DNA of 64,000 bases from Certhia americana (GCA_018697195.1 JAGMWU010000127.1:1-64000); one strand, 5' to 3'. Numbered from the stretch's first letter, positions 25,601 to 40,304 are shown. The notes: a model not told the origin generated them from the sequence alone. Translations and numbers: made by a program.

Positions 25601-28600
25601 TAACCTCCCTTCAGCTCTGAACAGGGAATACATTCACGGAATGACCTGAGCCATGTGCTCCCCCATAAAGTGCAGGGGAAAACCACGTGGCAACCATGAA
25701 CTCAAGGGGTAAAATGTCAGCCTGTGAGAGGCCAACACGTGGTAGCTACCACAAGTGGAACATGAAGAATGTGCTCCTGAATAATTTACTCTCATAATAA
25801 CAAAATATCCAGGAAAAGAGTGCTGTCATCCTGAATACCTGAGTGAAAATGACTACTGAATCCTCAGAGAAAGATGAATGACCTCTGAAATACTTAAAAC
25901 CTTTGTTATTAGACACTTGCTGTCATTGAGTTCCAAAGGATAAGCCAGAGTATACCTTAAAATACACTATATTTAAATAAGAGTTACCAGCTGTCCCAAC
26001 TTCCCAACCACACCCCCTCCCCCAAAAAAATAAAAGGAAAAAATGTGCAACGTATTTTACTTTTGTTTCTTCCATACTTGACGTTGTTTAAAGTATCAAT
26101 TCATTGCATCTTCTGCATACTTTCCTTGTGGTTTTTCATTCTTATCCCTATTTAGCTTTCTGGGTTCAGATCAGATTTTAAGTACCAGAAAGAGAGAAAG
26201 ACAACTTCTTCAGTTTCTTTGGTTTCAAGACATATCTTGATTTAGCCAACCTGTTGTGTCCTCCACTCTTTACTTCCTACCACTACACAGAGTTAGTAAG
26301 GATGTTTGTACTGACATCTTCCCATTTTTTTCCTTTCTGTGGCACTGTGGAAGCTGGTTTGCTCCCACTTAAGGGTGGGAAGAGTAGATTTGTAAGTGCA
26401 GAGTCATTTATTATTGAAGCTTTCAGAAAAAGGAACACACACTTGACATGCCCTTGTTAAATTCTCTATGAGGGAAACTACATCATTTACATATTGTAGA
26501 TGTCAATACATTTACACTGTCAATATTTTGACTGGCAAACTTGCTAAATATTGGAAATATTTCTGTAAAAATACTTTTCATTATTTTTTCACCAGCAGAA
26601 AATTGCCCATACATTATAGATTAGGCATCTTCAGAGTTATTTCATTAATATGGGCAAATCAATGGGTGTACAGATGGTAATAACCTCACCAAGCTACACG
26701 AGATAGACTATTGGCCAGTGCATTAGAAGTAGAAGGTAAAAGTTATTGTAAATGCAGAATGACACTAGTCATTGTAATAAGAATCCAAGGCAAAATATAA
26801 ACAAACAGTATCAGTACGGATTTTTAAAAATATATTTCTAAAAGCTACAGGGCAATAGATGAAACACATTAAAATATTCCTCTAGAAATTTTTTTCTTGA
26901 GAGTGTCCATTTAACTTACAGTCAATAGAACCTTTCAAGAAAGGGCACCAAGAGAGTCCTCTACTAGAAACTATCCATAATTATTTCCAAGCTAATCTTT
27001 GCTTTGAGAAGCATTTTACTACCAGACATCACAGGTGATCGTGGTTTTGCCCTAGCCAGACCAAAATGATGGGATATCTATTGATTCACTTATGAGACAC
27101 CTGGGCAGGACATGCCCAGGCATTACCTACAAAGGAGCATGGAGAGTAAAAGAACATATAAATTTTTGCAACTAAGCAAGGTTTTTTGACTGTGCAAACA
27201 ATAGGAGACCTGAAGTTACTGAAGTCACAGGGCCACACTTATCTCAGCCATCCTAAACAAAGGTGAAACTACAAAGTATCCCCTAAATCTGCAGTTTCAA
27301 AGGTTACCAGGAAGGACTTAGTAAATTATTTTGTCTCTAACCTCAAACATGTGTTGTTTCTTCATTCGCACTGACCAAATACAGCCTTCCCCACCCTATT
27401 TTTATTTAAAAATAAGATGAATATAATATTTCTGCATCTCACTGAGGTATTTGTGAAGTGGTTTGAGACCTTGTAATGAAAGAACTGAAAATCCACATGA
27501 ACTACAGTGCTACTAAATGGTACTGACTACCCTGTAGTTTGATTTTCATTTGAAAATAACGCCTCTTTGACACACATAAGTACAAGGCAACATTACTACC
27601 AGACTTTTTTCCAGTTTTTGATCACAAAGTTTTAACTGTTTGGATTGAAATTTCCCAGGGTGGAGGTTGAATTTATTCTGCAAGTTTCTGGAAAAAAAAA
27701 AATCAGTCATTTTTAAAAGAAGAGTAAGAAATGCTCCATCCTACAATATTCAAAAATCCACATACTAGAAATTCCCAATGAAAATGGGTAATAAATGCTT
27801 CAGAGCCAGGACTTGCAATCTGACAACCAACATTGCCCAGATTTCAAGACCTTCTGTCATGTACATGACTTGCATCTTGTCAAGTTAAAGTTCCATAAAA
27901 GCATTGTAACTTCCATATGCTCAGTATGGAAAAAGAACAAGATATAGGGCCAGAAGCACCCCAGAAAACAAGAGGCACTGAACTTTAAAAGTAACTGGAA
28001 CTTCATCCCTGGATCTCTACGTTCTACAGCAGGTTTAGGCCCTGTTTTCTTCTCAGGGCTGACATAAGGGTATGGTCATCTACCTTTGTTATCAGTTACT
28101 CATGTTTTTCAAATGGTAAAATAATGAATTGAAATGTGTTAGCTGTTTTAATAAACTGTGCAGTAAAACCGTTTTGTGTATTCAAATTTGGGGGTGAGTG
28201 AAAGTGTGTGTTTCAGAAGGTGCATACCAAGAAAGTGAAACCCAAAAGACTGTGTGAATGATACAAGAATTAACCCTCTGTGAGTAACACCATCACTCTG
28301 TCTCCATGGAATTAAAATATTTACATTATGTCCAAGTACTACTTCCTGACAGAACCCCTGGAATGCCTTACTACTGTGATATTGATTTATCTTCTCTACC
28401 ACTGGAACTAAAAGACTGGGTAAAGAGGTTGGATTTACAGTGAAACCCCTTCCCCTGGAAAAAAGGCAGATCTCTACAGTAAGCCACTCTGGTATGACTG
28501 TAACTCCCAGCAGGAGTCACAGTCTTTGCTGATGGAAAATAGGAAAGAGCAGTCTGAACACAGTTTTCCAAACTATGATGCCATGGACATTTGGAGACCT

Positions 28601-30294
28601 GTCATAACCCTGTCATTTGGTATCAAGCTGGAATCCTCCTTCATAGGCAAGAACTTGTTGACGGTTCAATGTAGGTGACTAAGGAAAATTAATTTTCCAT
28701 CAATTAGAGTGGGACAAAGGCTGTTCTTGCATTTGCTTCTCTAACAGAATGCCTTCATGGCCAAATTCAATGAAAGTTGAAAAAAGTTAGGAATTTGGGC
28801 CTTGGAAGGCAGAACTCAACTTCTACAATCATCCTCAAAATGTGATTTTTCAGCTGCAGCCCAGACGTTCTTCTGGGACACTAAATATCTCTATGAGTCC
28901 TGACCTTCGATGACCTAATTATTCTGTCTTATTTTTCAGTAATCTGTTGTTTTCCTTGTCTTTTGGTAGAATAAGGAAATGTCCTACTTTTTGACAGTGT
29001 CCTCATGGGTGCCCTATCCTCAAAAAGGGAAGGAAAAAAAAACCCCAGCCATGTGGAAAACTTCTAATCATGAACCTGTGCCTATTGATACAGTGCACAG
29101 TAAGAGCAGAGACCCCATTTTATTACCTGTTGCACTTCCATGTTTGTAACATTACAAGGAGTATCTTTTCAATTAAAAGGTTTTTTTCTGAAGATTCATG
29201 AAACATGCAATAGCTTGTACTATATCACATCCCCATTTAATCTCTGAAAATGTAACATACAGGTGTCTAGCTGACTCATTTTCCCATATGACAACTTTCT
29301 GATGCCCTGGACAGTCATAAACATCAGTTTTCAAATCATACAAAACATTTCCGCCCCTCATTTGTTTTCATTTGCTTTGTTTAAAATGAATAACTGAAAC
29401 AAAATTATTATTTTCATAAGGAATTCCTTTTTCCTCATACAAGACATGAAATAATGCATTAAAAATCAAATACATGCATAAGAATTGGACATGATCAGAA
29501 AACCCTTTTCTAACCTAATTTAACACAGGTTACTAACTGCTCTGTACATGTATACGAGGACATTCAAGAATCCTAACAGAGTGCTGAGCCTGAATTCCAA
29601 AAAGTCATCTTGATGCCTCCTTCTAATCCCTTTCCCTGGAATAATGCTCTCTGATATACGTCTCAAAAATCCATGTATCAGAGACTGGGCAGCAATTGAC
29701 TCTGAACAGTACAGTCAGTTCACTTCCCCAGAACAAACAGCAATACCTACTCCTATTAGCCTTTTTACTCTCCTGAGAATCTTTATGTAATGTTGCATTA
29801 GTAGCCTTTACTAAATTAGAAAAACAAAAGGGAAGATAAATCAATATGAATGTACGTTTGCTGATATTGATTTTTCCTCTCATAGTCAGCATGGGAATAT
29901 TGTGGCTCCTATTAATACAAGGAGTGGAAAAGCTTTAAATGGTTCTGTTTGGATAATTACCCAGTAGTTTGGGAAACTTATTCAAACTTCTTTAGTCTGT
30001 AATTTTGAACTAGGCACTTCATGAAATCAATTCCTTCTCATGAATAATCATGATAATACGTTGATGACAATTTCTTGATGTAGCTTATCAAGAAGATGAC
30101 TAGGAGAGGCATTCAGCCTGGTATTCATAAAAAAGGATGAGGGGCTAGGCGATGTGAAGGTCAGGGAAGCAAGGCTGCAGCAAATACAGCATTCTGCAGT
30201 TCAACATCCTGGAAGAAATGGAGTGAGAAAAATATTGGAGTCACAACTTCGGAATTTGGACTGTATTTCAGTTTGTTTAGGAATGGGCTGTGGG

Positions 30295-31865
30295 GGATCC
30301 CACAGAACACTGCCCTGCAGGGTTAAGTGACCCGGGACATGTGGCTGGTCCTCATGGACCTCCTTTCAAGTGCACAGGAACAGGTCAGTCTGCCAGACAG
30401 GAAGCCAGCGTGGCAGGAGGACAGCATGGATCAACAGGGAACTCCCATCATCTCAGCTCAAGAACATGGAGATGGAAGGCCAATGTCAAAATTCAGATAT
30501 ATCTGGGAAAATTGGCAAAAGGACTTCTGTAAGTACATTGGCAAAGGATGGGAGGGATACAGTCCCACTGGCTCAGACTGGCAGGAAAAGCAGTGACAAA
30601 GGACATGGATAAGGCTCAGGTACTCAATGACTTGTTTGCCTTACATATTTCTTTTGGGTTTATTCTTGGTTTTGGTGGGGAGGGGTTGTTTGGGTTTTCT
30701 GGGGGGGAAAGGGTTTACTTCCTGTTAAGGTTCGTCTTTAGGCCTTCAGTCTCCAAGCCCAGGGTCAGACTCTGGGCGTGGTGCACTTTAGCCAGTTGGA
30801 CATACCCAGATCCTTGGAACAACACAAGCCCTGTCTGAAGGTGTGGAGAAAGGTCATTTTTGAAAGGTCACAGCTGACAAGTGAGGCTTTTGATGAACAG
30901 TGAGACAAACACCATATCCATCTCCAAGAAGAAAGAGCCAGGGAGCTCCTCCTGTAGGGCAGTCAGCCTAACTTCAGTTCCTGGAAAGATCATGGAGTAA
31001 GTCATCTTAGAAGCCATATCCAAGCAGACAAAGGATAAAAAGGCACAGCCAGTTTGGAATTACCAAAGGCACACAATGCCACACACCCCCAACTATTCTA
31101 TAACAAGATCACTGGCTCTTGTCACTGGACAAGGGGATGGTAACGGCTGCCACTTACCTTGACTTTAGCAAGGCCTCTGACAGTCTCCCATACAACTTTG
31201 TAGCTCAGTTTCAGAGCGGTAGATTAGATAAAGAAGAAAGATGAAAATCTCCCTGGACTGCCACAAATCACAAATGCCAAATCCTGCACCTTTGATGGAA
31301 TAATCCCATGCATCAGCAGAGGCTGGGAAGCAGCCTCACAGAAAAGAGTCAGGTGTCCTGATAGACAAAAAGCTAAACATGAGCAAGTAGCATGCCCTGT
31401 CTATGAAGGCAGCCAACCACATCCTGGACCCACTCACCAAGAATGCTGCCAGCAAGTCACAGGGAAGTCATTCTGGGAGTCCACGGCTGTAATGCCCCAT
31501 CCAGTTTTGGGCTGCTCAGTACAAGATGCTGCAATAAGAACAAGTCCAGGGCCTCTAAGAGAATTAGGGGCTGAGGCACACACTGAATGAGCACAGGCTG
31601 AGAGAACTGGGCTTGCTAAGCTTGAAGAAGAGACAACTAAGATAGACCTTTCTGCTGTCTTCAGGTGTTCAAGAGGTGGGTATAGAGCAGTGAGTACTTG
31701 CCTCTTATCAGAGGTATGTAGCAAAAGGATGAGAGGCAGCAGACAAGTCATAAAAGAGGAAATTACAATTAGACACAAAGAAATTTTTTAATTATTATTA
31801 TGAGGGTAATAAAACACTGGAATAGATGGCCCAGAAATGCTGTGCAATCTCCATTCCTGTTGCTA
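30295..31865 (+). mobile_element. CR1-type LINE, degraded ORF2 and 3' region
   Basis: Recognised by CR1 ORF2 segments in order: INREL (about 30431), FCKYIG (about 30525), KAQVLND (about 30611), the region before the reverse transcriptase with CATTTTTGAAAGGTCA (about 30855), SLTSVPGKIME-like sequence (about 30970), and the YLDFSKA reverse-transcriptase block near 31160. The usual 3' part follows, with gene-internal phrases such as AGCTAAACATGAGC (about 31371) and TTTTGGGCTGCTCAGTACAAG (about 31504). The copy has stop codons, frameshifts and deletions and is inactive. A G/T-rich low-complexity stretch at about 30650-30720 interrupts it. It is in DCP1B sense orientation, inside the CACNA1C intron. 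Confidence 0.85.
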
Positions 31866-34800
31866 CTACTTAGGTTTAAGTCAAAGATCTGTTCAGAAAC
31901 ACTTCTACAGAAAAGGCAAATTTGGGATCTTTTTCTTGTTACTATAGCAGTTGAAGTACAGTATTCTCATTCACAGAACAAAGATCATATTCCTCATTAC
32001 CACAGGACAGCTCAGACAGAGTCAATGCAACTACAAAACTCATGTGGCTATCATTCTCTTCTAGGATAGCATGTTGGATTTACCAGGTGAGAAGAAAAAC
32101 CCATAAGTCAGGCAATCTTATTCACTGTCACTGAATGAAAATTGAGTCATCGCTGACTCCATTACTGATGGAGTTAATGCTTGAAATTTTTAGTGATAAG
32201 TAAAATGAGCATGTTTCTCCTTTTGGGCCTGTGGGATTTTTTGCATACAACCACACATACATATACTACCTAAAGCTCAGACAAAACAGCTTGGTTTATA
32301 TAATTTTTGCAAACAGCAATATTGAAGACAGAATATTAAAAATAGTACCCCACACCTTTTCCTCCCTCCATATCCCAAACCACATTTCAAACCACAGTCT
32401 CTATTGACATACTTTTAGGATAAGTACAACTTTTAGGATAAAATGGAGCTGCTATTTGTCAGCTGGAGTTAATGATACTTAGACATTTGAAAATGTTAGA
32501 CTGCATCATCTCTTTTGGAACTGTACAGAGGGCTTCTACAGTCTTGTGGCAACTGTTGCCAAGTAGTAGGAAAAACAGAGATGCTTTCTAGCAGGTTTTA
32601 TCATTTGATAAATGCTTCCTCAATCATTACAACATTTTTCTTGATGGTCAATCAACTTGTCCTACAATTGTTAAGTCTACATCTCTTTCTCGCTTGAGAG
32701 AAAATGTCTGTTGGTCTGCATTCCTCAGAAACCCCTTGGAGACAAAGAGACAGAAAATCTATGTGATGCTGTATCTGCTATCCAATTTCTCAGTGCTGCA
32801 TGAGGGGAGACTCTCCATAGGTTTTGTTCTGTAGCAACAGCCACTTCCAACTAGGTCAGGTCACAACCAGCAATTAAAGTGACCTAAATAAGGTCACGGC
32901 AAAAGGACAGTTCTTGGTAATGACAGCACACTATTTACCTATCCTTGTCCTCAGCATTTCCTTCCATCAAAACACTCCTCTTACTTTATTTCCAGCGGCA
33001 TAATCTACTTGAATTTTCCTGCCACCAGACCTACACAACTCTTTCCACTCCATTTCATTTTGTTCCTAGCAGGTATCCTATTCTGGTGGCAAACCTCCTT
33101 CAGTTTTGCCTGCATGTCAATCCTGCCTTCTCCTCCACCGCGGCAGGCCTTGTTCCACCTCACCCCTGATTCCTGTAGTCCATCCTAAGATTCCTGGTGT
33201 TTCTGTACCTTCATGACACTGGCTGTGATTCATGCATCCCTCCTGTCCAGCCTGGATGTTTCTGTACTTCACCAACAATGACACAACACTCTCAGGAGTT
33301 TTCTTCCAATCCTTGCCTCCCCTTTATAATCATGTTGAACAACACCTCCAGGTGCCCCTTTCAGCCTGAATCCTGCAATTCTGAAAGCACCATGAAAGCT
33401 GTATTAGCTGACCTTTTAACAACAGATGCCACGTAAAAGAGCTGCAGAAGGATCCTTCCTTAAAACTGAGTAGCAAGTCAAAAGTAAATGACAAAAACCT
33501 CCAACAAAAATGTCCTGAACCTGACTTAGTTTTACACAGTTTTGGTAGGTTTTCTAGTGCTTTGATGACACAGCAATTTCATTGTAGATAAGAAAGCAAG
33601 CTCAGCTCAAGATGATAATAAAATTAACAGATTTGGGCAAACCAACATGAAACAAAAAAAAAAAAAAAAAAAAAAAAAGAAACCCTTTCCTGTTACTCCT
33701 TATGGAAGCTTTCCTTTGAAAAATCCATGCAGTTCATGTTTATGTCAGGCAAGGTAATATGCCTGCAAATTTAATCTGACAGAAGAAGCAGCACAGCATC
33801 AGCAGAAAATGACAAGATCAGATTGTAAGAGAGGGACAGCCAAATGCCTTCACAGTTCTCAGAATCCACCAAGGGAAACAAATTCACACAACTGTAATAA
33901 ACCCAGACTCAGACATTCACTGGAGGTTTGTGGTGCTAATACCTTTAGTTTCCACTTCAAAATCTCATTCAAAAGTGCTTAACTCTTGTATTGGCTGCCT
34001 GATGGAAGGTGCCTTTGCCTAAATCCAACCCTTCTAAAAACCAGGGATAGATTGTATTTATTGTTTCCAAGGGCAACACTTCAAATGTTACCAAGTTTTG
34101 TTTTCTTGCTCAGTTACACAAATCTGAACTCCTTTTCCCACCCAAGCCTTTCTTCTCGCACCCACAAACCCTAAAGCAACACAAATAATGACCAAAATGT
34201 AGGTTTAAAATAAAAATGAAATATTTTTACTCTTCAGGAAGCTGCAAGAAATTACATTTAAAACATAGAGGTAATTGTGGATCCTAATTGCAACATGTCG
34301 CATAACATAATAACACGTCGCATTTAGCTTACTCTAAAACAAATCTTTTATTCATATTCTCTTGCCAAATAAAGCCAGTAAAAAATAAAAGTGATCACCT
34401 AAGGTGTTGTGCCAAAATCACGCTATTATAGGTTAGGTGATCTTACCTTAAAAGATACTTAGAATAGCTTTGAAGGCTAACGTTAACTACAGAAGATGTA
34501 TTTGTGAGAGCTTTCAGCAGCTCTGCCCACCTGGAGGAGCAGAGCTGAAACAGCCATTAGCATCACAAGAATTTCCCCACAGCAATATGCATGGGCAGCT
34601 ATCAAAAATACAAAAGCATTGGGGGAATATTTAAGACAGAAATGTCACTTTATTTGCTTGGTTTCTTTAACTTTAAGAATCTGTCCTTATATTTGTCTGC
34701 TCTCTGAAATTCAGTATTGTTGCAACACTCTTCATTAACTTATATCTAAAGCTATGGAATGCTGTATCAGTCCTTAACAAACACCAACATTTTTGATTTA

Positions 34801-36799
34801 AAAAACAAACACGACAACAAAACCCAAGAGGGTACTCCTGCTAGTTGAGAAGGAAATAATGTAAACTCTCTTAATAAAGTAGCTAGAAGTCTAAAGTTAT
34901 TCAGACTTTCTCCTTTTACTTCCTCAATTAGCTCAAACAAAATGTTTGAATGTTCAGAAATTACAAAAAAGATATTTTGGCACCACAGGCACAGCTCCCC
35001 AGCACTGTGGATTTCTCTGCAGCAGCAACAGTGGCTCTGTGATGACTCCATTCCCTTCGCCAGGTGAGGTGTAAAAATAAGGTCCTGACTTAATGTAATT
35101 ATTTAATGAAAGTTTCCATATTAGGAATTAATTAAATAAGGGTGTCTTCTCTGTAACTGGTTGGAAAATACCTCTTTCAGAGCAACAGGTGTTTGATTCT
35201 GCCAAACTAAATGGTGGTTGCCAGAGAGATGTGGTTGGAAAGGTATTATCTTAGAGAAGATATAATTGCTACTGTACCTTATTAACCTATGTAAAATAGC
35301 AGGACTGCCTGATTCTCTTCAATATTTTGGTGGCTTGTCAAGCCAGTCATCTGAGCAAAGAATGAAACTGATGGTTCAAATCAGTTTATGTTAGTTTATC
35401 AGGACAGCAATAAGATAATGGCTATCAATAATATTTTATTGAACTACAGCACAGACAGTTGTGGTAACAAAATCATAGAAAAAAAATCACATACTTGCTC
35501 CAAATGGTTGCCTTCTCAGGATGAAATCTAGTGTTAAACTTTAACTGTAATTAAAGTAGTATGGGGGTGGAAGTAAAGGAATTTGCAAAGTTAAATTTTC
35601 TTATGAGAAATGTTACAGCAGTTAGTGAATTCTGCTACATTAAATAAATAAAGAAGGAGGAAAAAGCCTTCTATAAGTTTTGACAGCATTTTTCTTTGCT
35701 ATAGCAGGGAAATCAACAATATTTGGAATATTATCAGCATTATAGAGACTGGAGGATGAAATCTAGAATTTTATTATGAGATTTGACACAATCATACTCA
35801 CAGATGTATTCCTATAGAAGTCAGGCAAATTTTAGGGATAAAGGCAACACAACCTTGAAAAATATTCCACACATCTGTTTTACGTTTACCTTATTCTCAT
35901 TTCTGCTTATCTAAAGACAAGACAGTGAAATCATACAGTCACTTAAAACATTGAAAATCTAACATTGATAAAAATATAAAAATTTTTACTGATTAAATGT
36001 ATACAAGGAAGATTTTTTTCTTTTCCTGAATAACACTAGAGTTCAATGCAATTATATTGGTATAGACTCTCCCTTCCTCCTCCTGAAATAAGCCTTTTCC
36101 TGGTGTTAAATTCATTTTTGCAGCTCAGATTGTGCCCTCTGAAAAGTGACTGAAGGTAAACCAAAAAGAATTCTTCACAATTATACGTACATAGGGAGTT
36201 AGAAAGGAAAAAAATGTAGCTCTGCTAATGATAGTAGGTAACTTTCCTCTAGCTTTCCTCAAGCTAAGCCACTGGCAGAGACGAAGTGCCAGTTATCTCA
36301 TCCGGGCTAGAATTCAGAGATATAGACGCTTCAGAGATATATTTTGCTAAGTGATTATGATAGTAAGTCAGTCAAAGGGAAAAAAAAAAAAAAAAGTCCT
36401 TTGGTAAAAACCCAGGCTCTTGCAGGAAAAATGCACCCTTCAACTGAAAATCATAGTAAATTACAGTTAATTATTTCATAGACAGTATATGTAATATCAG
36501 AATTCCAAATCCAACAATGCCGAAGAACACTATCCCCTTCCTGTGTGGACTAAGACTGCGGAAAATCTCAAGCCAGTCTAATAAACTTCTCATTGTAGAC
36601 AAACATGCGCCTGCTAAGAACCTAGTGTGCTGGGATTTATCTGGGGGCAGGGGGAGAGCTGTTTAGAACTGGAATGAAAGCAGCCAGAGTTAGTTCTAGT
36701 GCAGAGAGAGAGCATTTTAATAACAGCAACAGATGAAATTATAATAGTCTGACCCTGTACTCATGAAGAAACCTTCAGTAACTAATAAATTACTAACAA
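31866..36799. other. Intronic interval, no gene seen
   Basis: AT-rich sequence with a 25-A tract, a pyrimidine-rich part at about 32940-33400, and short chance frames. Nothing else is supported. Confidence 0.65.
33654..33678 (+). repeat. Poly(A) tract, 25 A
   Basis: Uninterrupted adenines. No recognisable retroposon body is seen upstream of it. Confidence 0.95.
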
Positions 36800-36960
36800 A
36801 AAGAGTAAAAATTTTTTAACCGTTAGGGCTGGCGTTAAGAAGAGGTCTCAGAGCATGACTGAGAATTTCAATTTTAGAGCGTGAGGGAAGTAGTCCAGTG
36901 CAAAGCTGCTGAGAGCTTTAATAAATGAGGGCTGAAAAGACCACATATTTCAAATTATTT
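36800..36960 (+). repeat. Left arm of long inverted repeat (about 160 bp)
   Basis: The reverse complement of this block aligns, with no long gap, to 41649-41810 at roughly 85-90 percent identity by eye. Shared stretches include GAAGAGGTCTCAGAGCA, GCGTTAAGAAGAGG and CAAAGCTGCTGAG. An AATAAA at 36920 precedes a sequence repeated again at 37030. It may be part of an unnamed LTR or other interspersed repeat. Confidence 0.85.
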
Positions 36961-37090
36961 GTGCCTGGGAAGGGATGCAGCCAGACTCCAGCACAACCAC
37001 AGGGCCCTGGTTTCCAAAGGGGAAGAGGGGCTGAAAAACCCACATATTTCAGCTGTGCCTGAGAAGGGATGCAGACGGACTCCAGCACAC
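36931..37090 (+). repeat. Imperfect direct duplication, about 100-bp period
   Basis: The segment 36931-36996 (GCTGAAAAGACCACATATTTC ... GGGATGCAGCCAGACTCCAGCAC) recurs at 37030-37090 with a few substitutions and a small deletion, separated by about 33 bases. The first copy overlaps the end of the left inverted-repeat arm. This suggests a local duplication within the same repeat element. Confidence 0.75.
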
Positions 37091-38643
37091 TACCATGCTG
37101 CAGCACTGAAGGCATATGCCAAGGAATATGTGGAGCATGGGTAATCAAGCCCTGCTGGATCATTCTGGCTCCACCACAGCAACCTGCTGGTCCCAGGAAA
37201 GCAGCATGCTAGAAGGCATCACACAAATGCATTTAAGTGGCCCTGGATGAGAAAGAGGAACTTAGGAGTACTGTCTCAGCACTCTCTCCTCTAGCAGGGG
37301 CAGCAGTGCTGCCACCAGTCAGAGTAACAAGAAAATTGTGGCAGCCTTTGGGAAGGAATAAAAAGGAAAAGGCAACTACCATGCAATAACAGCTCCAAAG
37401 AGGCTGGAGAAGAGGAAGTGAGGCAAATGAGGAGCTCAACACTACACTGGCTCAAGTGATTTCTGCTGTTTATCAGAAAAAGGTGCAGCTCAGAGGAAGG
37501 AGAGAGTGTGGGCAGGTAGGCAGGCAGCCAGGGAAGGCTGTGAGCTCAGCAGTGCTGTGAACACTTGTTTCTCACACAGTTCATTTCCGCCATCTGTCTG
37601 GTTCACACTGAAGCCATGCACACACCTGTGCCAGGCCAGAACCAAGGTGCCAGAAGGGCAGGAGACTGAATGCCTGGGACGTCAGGCAGGGCTTGGTCAT
37701 GCTCCGCAGTGCCTCCAAATAAATCCACAGAAAATCACATGCTCAATGCCAATAAATTGCAGGACGAAGCATGCCTGAATCTTTAAGTGTCACAGATTCT
37801 TGAATGTGAAGGTTTAATAACTGTTTGAACAACCCTTGTGAAAAGGTTTGGCCTAACCATCTCCATATTTGTAACTAAAGGAGACCTTCAAAATGTCCTG
37901 CTGCATGGATTTTGTCTTAAACTGGCCTGAACGTTACCTACACAAAATCCTTTTCATACCATATCAAAAGCAAGATGTGGTTTGGTTATTTTTAACAAAA
38001 AAGTATCCAGGTAGGTAGAAGACAAAAAAGTGACATTCTAATTATATACTTCATGAAATTGTGACAATTTGAAAGCTAGAAAATTACTTTGTTTCATAAA
38101 CAAAATTACAGCAAAATCATTCAGACTCAATTTTACAGTTATCATGAACTACTGGATTACTGACTATAAGAAAAAGAACCATAGTTTAAAGAATCAATGT
38201 TTTTAAGCTGTGACATTTTTGCTAAAACATCCTTAGGTTTTTAGATGCATTGAGAACTCACAGTGTTTTCTTAACAGTGTCTTGTTTCATTGGAAAATTT
38301 TTTGTCTGCTATCAAGTGATCCCATAAAGCAGGGTTTATTAATATTACTAATGGCTTTATTAAGTATATTTACTTCGGGCTAAATAGAAGGAGCAATTAC
38401 ATTCCACTTATGCAGGAAAACAGCTGGAACCAGCTGAAGGTACCTCAGAGTGTAACAGAAAAAAAAAAAGGCCTGATCAGAAGCTTGACATGTTCGCTGA
38501 CTCCAAACAAAATGTTAGGGAACCGTCTGCCCAGCTGTGTGAGAAAGGGGCACAGGGACCTGGGAGGGAGATGGCAAAAAGCAGCTACAAACAGAAATAC
38601 ACAGCCAAAATATCTGACAGGTCTGCTTCTAGAGATGTGAAGA

Positions 38644-38692
38644 GAAAAAAAAAAGAGGGGAAAAAAAAAAAAAAAAAGCAAAAAAAAAAAAG
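38644..38692 (+). repeat. A-rich low-complexity tract
   Basis: A10, GAGGGG, A17, GC, A12. The lysine-rich frames reading through it are artefacts. Confidence 0.9.
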
Positions 38693-40136
38693 CAGGGCAC
38701 CTTTTTAAAGTATTATTGTTGGGGGCAGGAAAACAGGAAAAGCATCTATAAAGGAAAACTCAAGGAGTGGGACTCCAAGAGTTTCACACTTCTAAGCCTT
38801 GGTGGCAAGTTTGGACTTTGTGTAAGCAGGAAAATTACCAAAGAATTGAAGATGATGGTAAAGAGAAGCCCCAGCACATGCGGAGGAATGTGCTTAAGAT
38901 GTGCTTAAGGGTGCCTGGAAACTGTGAATTAAGAACTATTTAATCAGCAAAAAGAAACTAATGTGCATCTGTTAAATATTTAAGTAACAGCTGACTTTCC
39001 TACTTAGTAGTTTTTCCTTTTTTTTGCCTTTCTACTCTGGTCATGTCCGGACCAAGGACAGCAGTTTTCCTTGTCCACCATGAGTCCATGTATCTTCCTT
39101 GCTGTTACAGGACCTGTAGGTCAGCCAGAGCTTTGCAGTGGGACTGCTTGGAGCTATTTTCCTACCAAAAGTATCACAAAAAACCACTTACACAGTTCTA
39201 AACTCTAAAGCTGTATTTCATCATAGCCCCAAATGAAACAAGGTGGCTTTAGACAAGGAGGAAGTGAGAGTGAGACAGATTATAACCAGAGTATATTCAG
39301 ATGTTTCCTCTCCTAATAGATGCTTGTAGGGCTGTAGGTCCTTATTCTTAGTGATGCAGTTTTTGGTGGCCTTCTGGGATACAGTAAAACCTACAGAGTC
39401 TCTCCTAAGTCCCAAAGAACAGCCTTTCTTTCTCTCCTTTTTGACAACATGACCACTCCTAACTCCACTCAAGAGCCTCATTGTCCCTACATTTAATTCT
39501 ATGAATTCCCAGCTTGCTATCTCAATTCTCTCCTAGCCTCACTTCAAATGGTGGGAGTCTTTTACCTAGTCTTGCCCATGTGCTCTTGGAACAGATGCTA
39601 GTGCTTGCTCTATCCCACAGGCTCCATCTGGCCTGGAGCAAGAAGAAAGGAAGAAAACACAATAGCAGACCTCATCGCCTCTGTCATTTTGAAAATGTTG
39701 TGTCAGGAACATTGCAAACTATTAGGCCAGCAACCACTACTGCCACCTTGGTTCTTCCAGGGCTTCCTGTTCTCTGAAAGTAATATATCACCTTACTGCT
39801 TTTGTACAGGGAAGGTGGTGAGTGCCTCCAGAATGGTTACATCAGTCTGAGGTGATCAAGTAAAAATAACTTGCTCTTGCAGGGGGTTCAGACAGGAGGG
39901 TTAAGTAAATCTTTTTCCATGTAAGTAAGCACTGAGCTTTTCTACATGCTTCATAAAACTCACGTATTTGCTGTAAACTGTCAGTACCATTAGATTGATA
40001 ATAAATATGTGTGTCTGATGGGAAAATGTAGCAACTGAATCCTTGGTCTTGTCCATCTGTTGCTCACTGTTTGTATAACTCCATATTATAGTATGCTTGT
40101 TTAGGTTTCAGCTGCTTGTTGCATGTACAAGTATAA

Positions 40137-40154
40137 ATATATATATATATATAT
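40137..40154. repeat. (AT)n microsatellite
   Basis: About nine AT units, continuing into TTGTGTGTATTTATATGC. Confidence 0.9.
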
Positions 40155-40304
40155 TTGTGTGTATTTATATGCACACGAGGGTTGTGTGTGATGGTTTAGC
40201 ATGCAATGCTGTTCCTTTTGGCTGGGCACAAGGGTGTGTAAAGGCATGCCAGCAAACATGGGCTGGGTGTGCTCAGTGATCCGGGCCCCCTGCTCTCCCT
40301 GAGC

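Larger units (their letters stand above)
12981..30294. other. Long intronic interval between CACNA1C exons 1b and 1a, no gene seen
   Basis: About 17 kb of AT-rich sequence with only short chance frames, scattered A/T homopolymers (for example 17379-17394, 18710-18723, 20167-20185), a purine tract and one short palindrome. No exon, RNA gene or recognisable interspersed repeat was identified by reading. Very old repeats could be missed. Confidence 0.65.
37091..40304. other. Intronic interval, no gene seen
   Basis: Mixed composition with A-rich runs and an AT microsatellite. Parts of 37100-37700 are less AT-rich and could belong to the unidentified repeat that starts at 36800. No coding evidence. 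Confidence 0.6.

Noticed and set aside
30290..30838. Several 80-96-codon plus-strand frames
   Set aside because: They are pieces of a decayed CR1 ORF2 in different frames, not host genes.
38410..38708. Lysine-rich frame and its Phe-rich mirror
   Set aside because: Produced by the A-rich low-complexity tract.
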